NCBI GenBank assembly: GCA_036005845.1
Contig: DASYQD010000029.1
Location: 1-64,000 of the forward strand
Direction: 5' to 3'
From: DASYQD01 sp036005845
GTDB taxonomy: Bacteria; Acidobacteriota; Thermoanaerobaculia; Multivoradales; JAIOJS01
DNA: 64,000 nt
Of this stretch, positions 16,233 through 24,900 are shown piece by piece. Positions within the stretch are counted from its first letter, which is position 1. Each line of letters opens with the position of its first letter. The position numbers and the translations under genes were made by a program. A model generated the notes under the pieces. The model was not told where the DNA came from, searched no databases, and saw nothing but the letters and a program-made list of their open reading frames with translations.

Positions 16233-17657
16233 TTGAGCCCGGGACGCAATGCCCAGAAGCACCGGGACTGGTACAAGATCTCGGTCGACACGCTGCGCGG
16301 CTGGGGGATCTTCCTGCTGCTCCTCCTCGCCGCCGGGGCCGGCTACGTCGGCTTCCGCGCCTGGGAGCGGTACGCCATCCAGCGCGAAGCCGCGCACGCC
16401 ATCGACGACGCCCGCGTGCTCTTCCAGCGCCTGCGCAACGAGCGTAGCCTCGCCGGCTTCAAGGCCGAGTACGACGCGGCGTGGAAGGGGATCGAGGACG
16501 CCCGCGTCTTCTACGGCCGCAGCCGCTACGAAGACGCCCTGGCGCGCGCCGAGCGCAGCCGTGAGGTGCTGCTCTCGCTGCTCGACGCGTCGAAGAACAG
16601 CCGCGAGGGCGGTGAGGCGCAGTTCATCGCCGTGCAGGGGCGCGTCGAGTTCCGCCGCGCCGACCGCGCCGACTGGGAGCCGGCGCGCGGCCGCGTCACC
16701 CTGCGCCCCGGCGACTACGTGAAGACCGGCGCCTCGGGCTCGGCCGAGATCATGTTCGGCGACGGCACGCTCTACACCGTGCGCTCCGACACCTTCTTCC
16801 TGGTCAGCCAGCACGACGCCGGCGAGCAGGGCAAGAAGGTGCAACTCCAATACGGCTGGATCGACCTCAACACGGCGCAGAACGGCAGCCGGGTGGCGAC
16901 GCCGCAGGCGGAGGCGGTGGTGGCCGAGCAGTCCGAGGCGGTCGTCTCCTACGACGAGGGCAAGCGCGAGGGGCGCTTCTCCACCTACCGCGGCCGCATG
17001 GAAGTGAAGACCGGCGGCGCCGTGCGGCAGGTGGCGGCGCTGCAGACGGTGCGGCAGAGCGCCGACAAGCTGGCGCCGGTGGAGACCCTGCCCGGCCCGC
17101 CCAAGCTCCTGCGGCCCGAGGAGAACGCCGACTTCGACTACGACACGCAGAAGCAGCTACGCCTGGCGTGGGAGGGGGTGGCCGGTGGCGAGCGCTACGC
17201 CTTGCAGGTGTCCAGGAACCGTCTCTTCGTCGACAACGTCATCGACGTCGCCGACCGCCGGACGACCGGCGCCACGCTCGGCCTCCAGGGCGAGGGCACC
17301 TTCCTCTGGCGGGTCGCCGCGGTGGCCGGCGGCAACGTGCGGGGCCCGTGGAGCGCCCCCGGCCGCTTCCGCGTCGTCTCCGGCCGCTCGGGCGCGGGCT
17401 CCGGCGACAAGCAGCCGCCGGAGCTGCAAGTGCAATCCGTACAGTCGTACGGCTCGATCTTCATCGTCGGCGGCCACACCGAGCCCGGCGCCGCGGTGTC
17501 GGTCAACGACGACCCGGTGACGGTGCAGGCCGACGGCACCTTCACCAAGACGATCCAGCTCTCTGCCTCGGGGTGGGCGTTCCTGGAGGTCAAGGCGGTC
17601 GACGCCTCCGGCAACCAGGCCACCCACCGCACCCGCGTATTCGTGGAAAGCCTGTAA
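16233..17657 (+). CDS. Membrane-anchored FecR-domain protein
   Basis: A 474-residue protein. After a short cytoplasmic start there is one membrane helix (IFLLLLLAAGAGYVGF), then a helical region, then a FecR domain (about residues 130-270: RVTLRPGDYVKTGASGSAEIMFGDGTLYTVRSD and IDLNTAQNGSRVATP), then Fibronectin/Ig-like C-terminal modules (RLAWEGVAGGERYALQVS; the last about 85 residues form a bacterial Ig-like repeat). In other bacteria FecR domains sense envelope signals or bind peptidoglycan-linked partners. TTG 16233 is the in-frame start with GGAGG about 10 nt upstream; the much longer open frame to its left is antisense to the foldase. It precedes mreB, with a hairpin in between. Confidence 0.8.
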   Translation: MSPGRNAQKHRDWYKISVDTLRGWGIFLLLLLAAGAGYVGFRAWERYAIQREAAHAIDDARVLFQRLRNERSLAGFKAEYDAAWKGIEDARVFYGRSRYEDALARAERSREVLLSLLDASKNSREGGEAQFIAVQGRVEFRRADRADWEPARGRVTLRPGDYVKTGASGSAEIMFGDGTLYTVRSDTFFLVSQHDAGEQGKKVQLQYGWIDLNTAQNGSRVATPQAEAVVAEQSEAVVSYDEGKREGRFSTYRGRMEVKTGGAVRQVAALQTVRQSADKLAPVETLPGPPKLLRPEENADFDYDTQKQLRLAWEGVAGGERYALQVSRNRLFVDNVIDVADRRTTGATLGLQGEGTFLWRVAAVAGGNVRGPWSAPGRFRVVSGRSGAGSGDKQPPELQVQSVQSYGSIFIVGGHTEPGAAVSVNDDPVTVQADGTFTKTIQLSASGWAFLEVKAVDASGNQATHRTRVFVESL

Positions 17658-17659
17658 CC

Positions 17660-17676
17660 GCGCCGCCCGGCGGCGC
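17660..17676 (+). terminator. GC hairpin after the FecR-domain gene
   Basis: GCGCCGC, loop CCG, GCGGCGC, directly after the stop at 17657. A second small hairpin, GGCGCC-GTT-GGCGCC, is at 17695-17709. Neither has a T-run, so termination would be partial or Rho-assisted. Confidence 0.4.
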
Positions 17677-17732
17677 ATCCAACCCAGAAACCAGGGCGCC
17701 GTTGGCGCCGCTCATGCAGGGACGCGCACCCC

Positions 17733-18758
<1,026 letters not shown>

Positions 18759-18835
18759 GCGTCCACGCGTGGCGCACGTTCCCATCGACTTCGGCAGCGA
18801 TCGGGCGAGACAGACCGGTAGTGACTTCGCCGACC

Positions 18836-18880
18836 GTCCCCCCACCCGCTAGGTTTCATTTCACCCCTATCCCCCCGTCC
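18836..18880. repeat. G-rich repeat, family B copy 2 (partial, inverted)
   Basis: Reading the minus strand, this contains GGGGGGATAGGGGTGAAATG, matching the right end of the copy at 45876-45920. The palindromic core is degenerate. It lies between mreB and mreC. Confidence 0.6.
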
Positions 18881-18949
18881 CACGCTCATCCGAAGGCCGA
18901 CCCTTTGTCCGCCTGCCGCCAAGGCTCCTTGTCTTTTCGCCGGCCCTGA

Positions 18950-19795
18950 ATGGGATCTCGCGCGTCTCGCTGGCTGCTGGTTCTGCTGCTGCTCGGCGAG
19001 CTGCTGCTGCTCTCGCGCCAAGTGTCGCGGCGCGGCAAGGAAGGGCCGCTGCTCGCCGGCGCCGCCATCGGCGTGCTCGGCCCGGTTGCGCACGGGGTCA
19101 CCGGCGTCGAGCACGGCATGGGCTCGCTGGGCTCGGGTTTCCGCACCCGCAAGCGGGTGATGGCGGAGAACGAGGAGCTGCGCCGGCAGGTGGCCGACCT
19201 GCAACGCCAGCTGCTGCGCCTGCAGACCGTCGAGGGCGCCTTCCTCCGCCTCGGCGAGGCGGTGCAGTACGCCCGCCGCACCCACCAGCCGCTGCAGGTC
19301 GCCGACGTCGTCTACGCCGACTACTCGTCGTGGCTGCGCAGCCTCCTCGTCTACGTCGGCGAGCGCGGCGCCAAGGTCGACCAGCCGGTGATCGACGAGC
19401 AGGGCCTCGTCGGTCGCGTCGTCGCCGTGGGCGGCGGCTACGCCAAGGTGCAGATGGTCACCGACCGCACCTCGGCGGTGGGCGCGATGGTCGAGCGCAC
19501 CAGCCGCCAGGGCGTGGCGCGCGGCGACAGCCGCTCGGGGCTGGTGCTCGACTACGTGCCGCTGCAGGCCGACGTGCGCCCCGGCGACCGCGTCATCACC
19601 GCCGGCATCGACGGCATCTATCCGCGCGGCCTGCCCATCGGCGTCGTGCGCGCCGTGCGCCCGGGAACGCAGCTCTTCCACCACGTCGAGGTCATCCCCG
19701 CGGTCGACTTCGGCACCCTCGACCACGTCTACCTGCTGCCCGCCGTCCCCGACGCGCGCGGCCTCTCCGAGACCCTGGCGCGTGACCTTCGTTAA
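18950..19795 (+). CDS. mreC: Rod shape-determining protein MreC
   Basis: A 281-residue bitopic protein. The N-terminal membrane helix (WLLVLLLLGELLLLS) is followed by a coiled coil (about residues 60-95: RVMAENEELRRQVADLQRQLLRLQ) and the MreC beta domain with GLVGRVVAVGGGYAKVQMVTD and GDRVITAGIDGIYPRGLPIG. MreC links MreB to the PBP2-RodA synthase in the periplasm. No strong ribosome site precedes ATG 18950. The gene overlaps mreD by 14 nt. Confidence 0.95.
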   Translation: MGSRASRWLLVLLLLGELLLLSRQVSRRGKEGPLLAGAAIGVLGPVAHGVTGVEHGMGSLGSGFRTRKRVMAENEELRRQVADLQRQLLRLQTVEGAFLRLGEAVQYARRTHQPLQVADVVYADYSSWLRSLLVYVGERGAKVDQPVIDEQGLVGRVVAVGGGYAKVQMVTDRTSAVGAMVERTSRQGVARGDSRSGLVLDYVPLQADVRPGDRVITAGIDGIYPRGLPIGVVRAVRPGTQLFHHVEVIPAVDFGTLDHVYLLPAVPDARGLSETLARDLR

Positions 19796-20300
19796 GTTCC
19801 TCCTCGCGCTGCTGGCGGCTTACCTGGTGCACCTGGTGGGCGTCTCGGTCTCGCCGCTCTTCGCGCGCGTCGTCGACCCGTTCCTGCTCGTCGTCGTCTG
19901 GTACTCGCTGCGCACCGGTCCGGTGGCCGGCGAGCTGATCGGCACCGCCACCGGCCTGCTCCAGGACGCGCTCTCGGGCGGCCTCTTCGGCCTCCACGCC
20001 TTCGCCGACACCATCGTCGGCTACGCGGTGGCGCTCGCCGCGCAGCGCGTCGTCGTCGGCCAGCAGGCGGCGCGGGTGCTCATCTTCGCCGCCTCCGCCG
20101 CCCTGCAGCAGATCGTGCTCATCGGGCTTCTGCGCTCGATGGTGGGCGAGAACGCGCCGCTTCCCTCCTTCGGCGCCGTGCTCGGCAAGATCGTCATCAC
20201 GGTGCTCCTCGGCGCGGCGCTGATCAGCATGGAGTCGCGGGCGCGCACGGGCTGGAGCTCCTGGCAGCGGCGGCGCTCGCGGATCTTGCGCTTTCGTTGA
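19782..20300 (+). CDS. mreD: Rod shape-determining protein MreD
   Basis: A 172-residue polytopic membrane protein with about five hydrophobic helices and the usual MreD arrangement (FVKFLLALLAAYLVHLVGVSV, ARVVDPFLLVVVWYSL, TGLLQDALSGGLFGLHAF). It starts at GTG 19782 inside the end of mreC and ends in TTGA, which overlaps a possible TTG start of mrdA. It is part of the elongasome. Confidence 0.92.
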   Translation: MTFVKFLLALLAAYLVHLVGVSVSPLFARVVDPFLLVVVWYSLRTGPVAGELIGTATGLLQDALSGGLFGLHAFADTIVGYAVALAAQRVVVGQQAARVLIFAASAALQQIVLIGLLRSMVGENAPLPSFGAVLGKIVITVLLGAALISMESRARTGWSSWQRRRSRILRFR

Positions 20301-20356
20301 GTTCGTCACTCGGCGGCGTCTGCAAACTGGCGCTGCTGTTGCACAATGGATGGGCG

Positions 20357-22147
20357 ATGGCCAGCATCGTCCGCACGCGCGAGCGCCTGGAGACGATGGC
20401 CACCCGCGTGCGGGTGGTGTCGGTGCTCGTCGGCATCGCGCTCGCCGCCATCGCCGGCACCTACTGGTGGGTGCAGGGCCTGCACGGCCCCGAGTACCGC
20501 GAGCTGGCCGACAACAACCGGCTGCGCCGCTTTCCGATCCGGGCGCCGCGCGGCATCGTCTTCGACCGCGCCGGCCGGCCGCTGGCGGAGAACGTCCCCA
20601 GCTACAACCTGCTGCTCGAGCCCGACGCCAGCAACGACGTGCAGAAGAGCCTCGCCTTCGCCGGCGCGATCCTCGAAACCGATCCCGAGCAGCTCCACCG
20701 CCTGCTCGTCGCCCACCGCCGCGAGCGGCCGGTCGATCCGGCGCTCGTCGCCGAGAACCTCACCCTCGCGCAGGTGGCGCGCTTCGAGCTCGCCGCCCTC
20801 GAGCACCCGGAGTTCGAGATCGACGTCCAGCAGCTGCGCCTCTACCGCCATCGCGAGCAGACGGCGCACGTGCTCGGCTACCTCGCCGAGGCGGGGCCGC
20901 AGGAGCTGCAGAGCGGCGAGTACGAGCGCGGCGACATGATCGGCCGCCGCGGCATCGAGAGCCAGTTCGAGCGCCAGCTCCGCGGCAAGGACGGCGACCG
21001 CGTGGTGGTGGTCGACAGCCGCGGCCGCGCCGTCGACGAGTTCCCGCCCGTGCCGCCGACGCCGGGCACCAACCTGAAGCTGTCGATCGACCTCGACCTG
21101 CAGCAGACGGCGCAGCGGCTGCTCGCGGACAGCGTCGGCGCCGTGGTGGCGCTCGACCCGCGAGACGGCCAGATCCTCGCCCTGGCGTCCTCGCCGTCGT
21201 ACGACCCCAACCTCTTCGCCCGCCGGCTGCGCGCCGACGACTGGAAGCGGCTGGCGGAGAACGACCTCCACCCGTTGCAGAACCGTTCGCTGCAGAACAC
21301 CCAGCCGCCCGGCTCGACCTTCAAGCCGCTCATCGCGCTCGCCGGGCTCACCGAGCACGTCATCGACCCCAACACCACGTTCTATTGCAGCGGCGCCGCC
21401 ACCTTCTACGGCCACTCGCGCCGCTGCTGGCGCCCGCAGGGCCATGGCGCGGTGAACCTGCATGCCGCCATCAGGAACTCCTGCGACGTCTACTTCTACA
21501 ACGTCGGCCAGCGCCTGGGCATCGAGCGCATCGCCCGCTACGCACGTCTCTTCGGCCTCGGCGAGCTGACGGGGATCGACATCCCCGGCGAGAAGCCGGG
21601 ACTGGTGCCGAACGAGGCGTGGAGCCGCCGTGTACGCAAGATCCCCTGGTACCCCGGCGAGACGATCTCGGTGGCGATCGGCCAGGGGCCGATCCTGCTC
21701 ACGCCGCTGCAGCTGGCGGTGATGACGGGGGCGATCGCCACCGGCCGCATCGAGACGCCGCACCTGTTGGAGCGCCCGGCGCCGGCCCGGCCGATCCAGG
21801 GGATCTCTCGCGCGTCGTTCGCGGCGGTGCGCGAGGGGCTGCAGGCGGTCGTCGACTCCGGCACCGGCCACGCCGCCTTCGTACCGGGGCTGGCGATCGC
21901 CGGCAAGACCGGCACCGCGCAGGTGGTCGCCCAGCACGTCCGGACTCGCGCCGAGGACCTGTCCTTCGAGACCCGCGACCACGCCTGGTTCATCAGCTTC
22001 GCGCCGGTCGAGGACCCGCAGCTCGTCGTCGTCGTCTTCATCGAGCATGGCGGCCACGGGGCCTCTGCAGCGGCGCCCGTCGCCAAAGGGATGTATGAGG
22101 AGTTCCTCAAGAAGCGGCCCGATCTCCGGGTTGCTCCGCCTGCCTGA
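20357..22147 (+). CDS. mrdA: Penicillin-binding protein 2 (elongasome transpeptidase)
   Basis: A 596-residue class B penicillin-binding protein that crosslinks peptidoglycan during rod elongation. A membrane helix at about residues 20-37 is followed by the pedestal domain (APRGIVFDRAGRPLAENVPSYNL) and the transpeptidase with SxxK in PGSTFKPL (Ser320), SxN-type SCD (Ser375) and KTGTAQ (Lys517). ATG 20357 puts the helix where PBP2 proteins usually have it. An in-frame TTG at 20297, overlapping the mreD stop as TTGA, would add 20 residues and cannot be excluded. It partners RodA, encoded next. Confidence 0.95.
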   Translation: MASIVRTRERLETMATRVRVVSVLVGIALAAIAGTYWWVQGLHGPEYRELADNNRLRRFPIRAPRGIVFDRAGRPLAENVPSYNLLLEPDASNDVQKSLAFAGAILETDPEQLHRLLVAHRRERPVDPALVAENLTLAQVARFELAALEHPEFEIDVQQLRLYRHREQTAHVLGYLAEAGPQELQSGEYERGDMIGRRGIESQFERQLRGKDGDRVVVVDSRGRAVDEFPPVPPTPGTNLKLSIDLDLQQTAQRLLADSVGAVVALDPRDGQILALASSPSYDPNLFARRLRADDWKRLAENDLHPLQNRSLQNTQPPGSTFKPLIALAGLTEHVIDPNTTFYCSGAATFYGHSRRCWRPQGHGAVNLHAAIRNSCDVYFYNVGQRLGIERIARYARLFGLGELTGIDIPGEKPGLVPNEAWSRRVRKIPWYPGETISVAIGQGPILLTPLQLAVMTGAIATGRIETPHLLERPAPARPIQGISRASFAAVREGLQAVVDSGTGHAAFVPGLAIAGKTGTAQVVAQHVRTRAEDLSFETRDHAWFISFAPVEDPQLVVVVFIEHGGHGASAAAPVAKGMYEEFLKKRPDLRVAPPA

Positions 22148-23246
22148 GGAGGCAGCCACCGCCGGCATCGGCCGTCTCGCCAGCGTGCGGTGGAGTCTGC
22201 TGCTGGTGGCGCTGATGCTGTCGGTGGTCGGCGCCGCCACGGTGCACAGCGCCAGCGCCGCGATGCCGGTGGAGTACCTGCCGCGCCAGCTCGCCTGGCT
22301 CGGGGCCGGCCTGCTCGTCTTCCTCGTCACCTTCTCGCTCGACTACCAGCGGCTGGCTCTGCTGGCGCTGCCGTTCTACGGCGTCGCGATGGGCCTGCTG
22401 GTGCTGGTGCTCTTCTTCGGCCAGGTGCGCGGCGGCTCGCGGAGCTGGTTCGCCGTCGGCGGCTTCGGCATCCAGCCCTCCGAGGTGGCGAAGGTCGCCA
22501 CCGCGATCCTGCTCGCCCAGTACCTCGCCGGCCTCGAAGGCGAGTACCTGCGGCTGCGCGAGATCCTGATCGCCAGCGGCATCGTGCTGCTGCCGATCGC
22601 GCTGCTCTACTTCGAGCCCGACTTGGGCGGCGCGCTGATGTACGTGCCCCTGCTCGTCTCCATGCTGCTGGTGGCGGGAATCAAGAAGCGCTACCTGGTC
22701 ATCGCCGCCGCCACGGCGGTGGTGGTCGGCGCTCTCGGCTGGGGCCTCATCCACGACTACCAGCGCGAGCGCGTGCTCACCTTCCTCAACCCGTCGCGCG
22801 ACCCGCTCGGCGCCGGCTACCAGGTGCGGCAGAGCAAGATCGCCGTCGGCTCCGGCGAGCTCGTCGGCCGCGGCTACATGCGCGGCACACAGAGCCAGCT
22901 TCGCTTCCTGCCCGCCCGCCACACCGACTTCATCTTCGCCGTGCTCGCAGAGGAGTGGGGCTTCCTCGGCGTCGCCTTCGTGCTCTTCCTCTACGGCTCG
23001 TTCCTCTTCGGCTGCGCGGAGGTGGCAGCCCGCGCCCGCGATCGCCTGGGCATGCTGCTCGCGGTGGGCTTCTTCGCCACCTTCGCCTTCCACGTCCTCT
23101 GGAACACCGGCATGGTGGTGGGGCTGGCGCCCAACTCCGGCATCCCACTGCCCTTCCTCTCCTACGGCGGCTCGTTCATGCTCTTCTCGTTCGCCGCCAC
23201 CGGGCTCGTGCTGGGAGTGGATTTCCGGCGCTACGTGAACCGATAG
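22131..23246 (+). CDS. rodA: Peptidoglycan glycosyltransferase RodA
   Basis: A 371-residue SEDS-family polymerase with about ten membrane helices. Hallmarks are FFGQVRGGSRSWFAVGGFGIQPSE, the catalytic-region EPDLGGALMYVPL, RHTDFIFAVLAEEWGFLG and GIPLPFLSYGGSFML. It polymerises lipid II glycan strands with PBP2. TTG 22131 gives the normal family length and overlaps the mrdA 3' end by 17 nt. A GTG at 22185 is an alternative, but it would lie right at the first helix. Confidence 0.95.
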   Translation: MLRLPEEAATAGIGRLASVRWSLLLVALMLSVVGAATVHSASAAMPVEYLPRQLAWLGAGLLVFLVTFSLDYQRLALLALPFYGVAMGLLVLVLFFGQVRGGSRSWFAVGGFGIQPSEVAKVATAILLAQYLAGLEGEYLRLREILIASGIVLLPIALLYFEPDLGGALMYVPLLVSMLLVAGIKKRYLVIAAATAVVVGALGWGLIHDYQRERVLTFLNPSRDPLGAGYQVRQSKIAVGSGELVGRGYMRGTQSQLRFLPARHTDFIFAVLAEEWGFLGVAFVLFLYGSFLFGCAEVAARARDRLGMLLAVGFFATFAFHVLWNTGMVVGLAPNSGIPLPFLSYGGSFMLFSFAATGLVLGVDFRRYVNR

Positions 23247-23262
23247 CGGCGCGCCACGCCGA

Positions 23263-23268
23263 TAGAAT
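23263..23268 (+). promoter_or_regulatory. TAGAAT -10 box for rng
   Basis: TAGAAT, 6 nt before GTG 23275, so the rng message would start essentially at its start codon. This also suggests rng can be transcribed independently of the rod-shape operon upstream. Confidence 0.55.
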
Positions 23269-23274
23269 CGGCCC

Positions 23275-24900
23275 GTGCCCGCCAACGTGCCCGCCAAGAT
23301 GCTGGTCGAGCAGGACCCGCACCAGACGCGTGTCGCCGTCCTCGAGGACGACAAGCTCGCCGAGCTGTTCATCGAGCGGCAGGGCGCGCGCGGCGTTGTC
23401 GGCAACGTCTACAAGGGGCGGGTGTCGCGCGTGCTGCCCGGGATGCAGGCGGCGTTCGTCGACATCGGGCTCGAGCGCGACGCCTTCCTTTACGTCGCCG
23501 ACGTGCGCGAGGAGCTGACCGAGCTCGAGGACGTCGAGCTGGGCGACGAGCGCAATGGTGGCAATGGCGATCGCACGGGCCACGGCGAACCGAGGGGCGA
23601 GCCAGAGGCGAGCGCCGACGTCGTGGAGCGGCTGCCCGGGCCTCCGGGTAGCCGCGGAATCAACGGCGAGCGTGCGCACGGCGACCGCTCGCACGAAGGC
23701 CCATCGATCGACGAGCTGTTGCGCGCCGGCCAAGAGATCGTCGTGCAGGCGCTCAAGGACCCGCTGCCCAACAAGGGCGCCCGCGTCTCGACCCACGTCA
23801 CGCTCCCCGGCCGCTATCTCGTCTACGCGCCCACCGGCCACCACCGCGGCGTCTCGCGCCGCATCGAAGACGCCGACGAGCGCGCGCGCCTCCGCGAGCT
23901 GGCGCTCGGCCTCGGCATCCCCGGCGGCTGGATCGTACGCACCGCGGCCGAGGGCAAGGGCGAGGAGGAGTTCCGCCAGGACGCCGCGTTCCTGACCGGC
24001 ATGTGGGAGCGCCTCTCGGCGCGCGCCGCGCGGGCGTCGGGCGGCACCGTGCTGCACTACGACCTCGACGTCGCGCTGCGCACCGTGCGCGACACCTTCG
24101 GGCCCGAGTTCTCGGTGCTCTGGGTGGAGGGCGAGGAGACCTACACGCGCATCGTCGAGTTCCTGGACCAGGTGCAGCCGCTGCTGCTCGACCGCGTGCG
24201 CCTCTACCGCCAGGAGCGGCCGCTCTTCGAGCGCTTCGGCATCGACGAGGCGATCGAGGAGGCGCTGAAGCCAAAGGTCTGGCTCAAGTCGGGCGGCCAC
24301 ATCGTCATCAACCCGACCGAGGCGCTGGTGGCGATCGACGTCAACACCGGCCGCTTCGTCGGCGGCCAGAACCTCGAGGAGACGATCCTCCACACCAACC
24401 TCGAGGCGGTGGGCGAGATCGTGCGCCAGATCCGCTTGCGCAACCTCGGCGGCATCCTGGTGCTCGACCTGATCGACATGACCGTGCCCGAGCACAGGCA
24501 GCAGGTGTTCGCCGCGCTGGAAGAAGAGCTGCGCCGGGATCGCGCCAAGAACAAAGTGCTTTCCATTTCGGAGTTTGGATTGGTCGAGCTGACGCGCAAG
24601 CGCAGCCGGCCTAGCCTGGAGCGGCAACTGACGCAGCCGTGCCCGTACTGCGAATCGCGCGGCCGCATCAAGTCGGCGACGTCGGTGGCGTTCGCCGTGC
24701 GAAAGCAGGTGCTGCGGCACTGCGCGCTGCATCCTGGCGCGCGCGAGGTGCTCGTCCGCTTGAACCCCGAGGTCGCCCGCGCGCTGCAGCAGGAACAGCA
24801 CGCCGTCGTCGACGAGCTCGAGCGCCAGCTCGGCATCAACCTCGTCCTCCAGGCCGACGCCGCGATGCACCACGAGCGCTACGACGTGCTCGAGGTGTGA
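23275..24900 (+). CDS. rng: Ribonuclease G/E family protein
   Basis: A 541-residue endoribonuclease. Seen: the S1-domain start GNVYKGRVSRVLPGMQAAFVDIG, the DNase I-like catalytic motifs VAIDVNTGRFVGG and GGILVLDLIDM with the metal-binding Asp residues, KNKVLSISEFGLVELTRKR, and the Zn-link CPYCESRG. It matches RNase G rather than RNase E because there is no long scaffold tail. A hydrophilic insert rich in Gly, Asp, Arg and His (about residues 88-142) splits the S1 domain and makes the protein longer than E. coli RNase G (489 residues). The start is GTG 23275. Its stop overlaps the next gene (GTGA). Confidence 0.95.
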   Translation: MPANVPAKMLVEQDPHQTRVAVLEDDKLAELFIERQGARGVVGNVYKGRVSRVLPGMQAAFVDIGLERDAFLYVADVREELTELEDVELGDERNGGNGDRTGHGEPRGEPEASADVVERLPGPPGSRGINGERAHGDRSHEGPSIDELLRAGQEIVVQALKDPLPNKGARVSTHVTLPGRYLVYAPTGHHRGVSRRIEDADERARLRELALGLGIPGGWIVRTAAEGKGEEEFRQDAAFLTGMWERLSARAARASGGTVLHYDLDVALRTVRDTFGPEFSVLWVEGEETYTRIVEFLDQVQPLLLDRVRLYRQERPLFERFGIDEAIEEALKPKVWLKSGGHIVINPTEALVAIDVNTGRFVGGQNLEETILHTNLEAVGEIVRQIRLRNLGGILVLDLIDMTVPEHRQQVFAALEEELRRDRAKNKVLSISEFGLVELTRKRSRPSLERQLTQPCPYCESRGRIKSATSVAFAVRKQVLRHCALHPGAREVLVRLNPEVARALQQEQHAVVDELERQLGINLVLQADAAMHHERYDVLEV

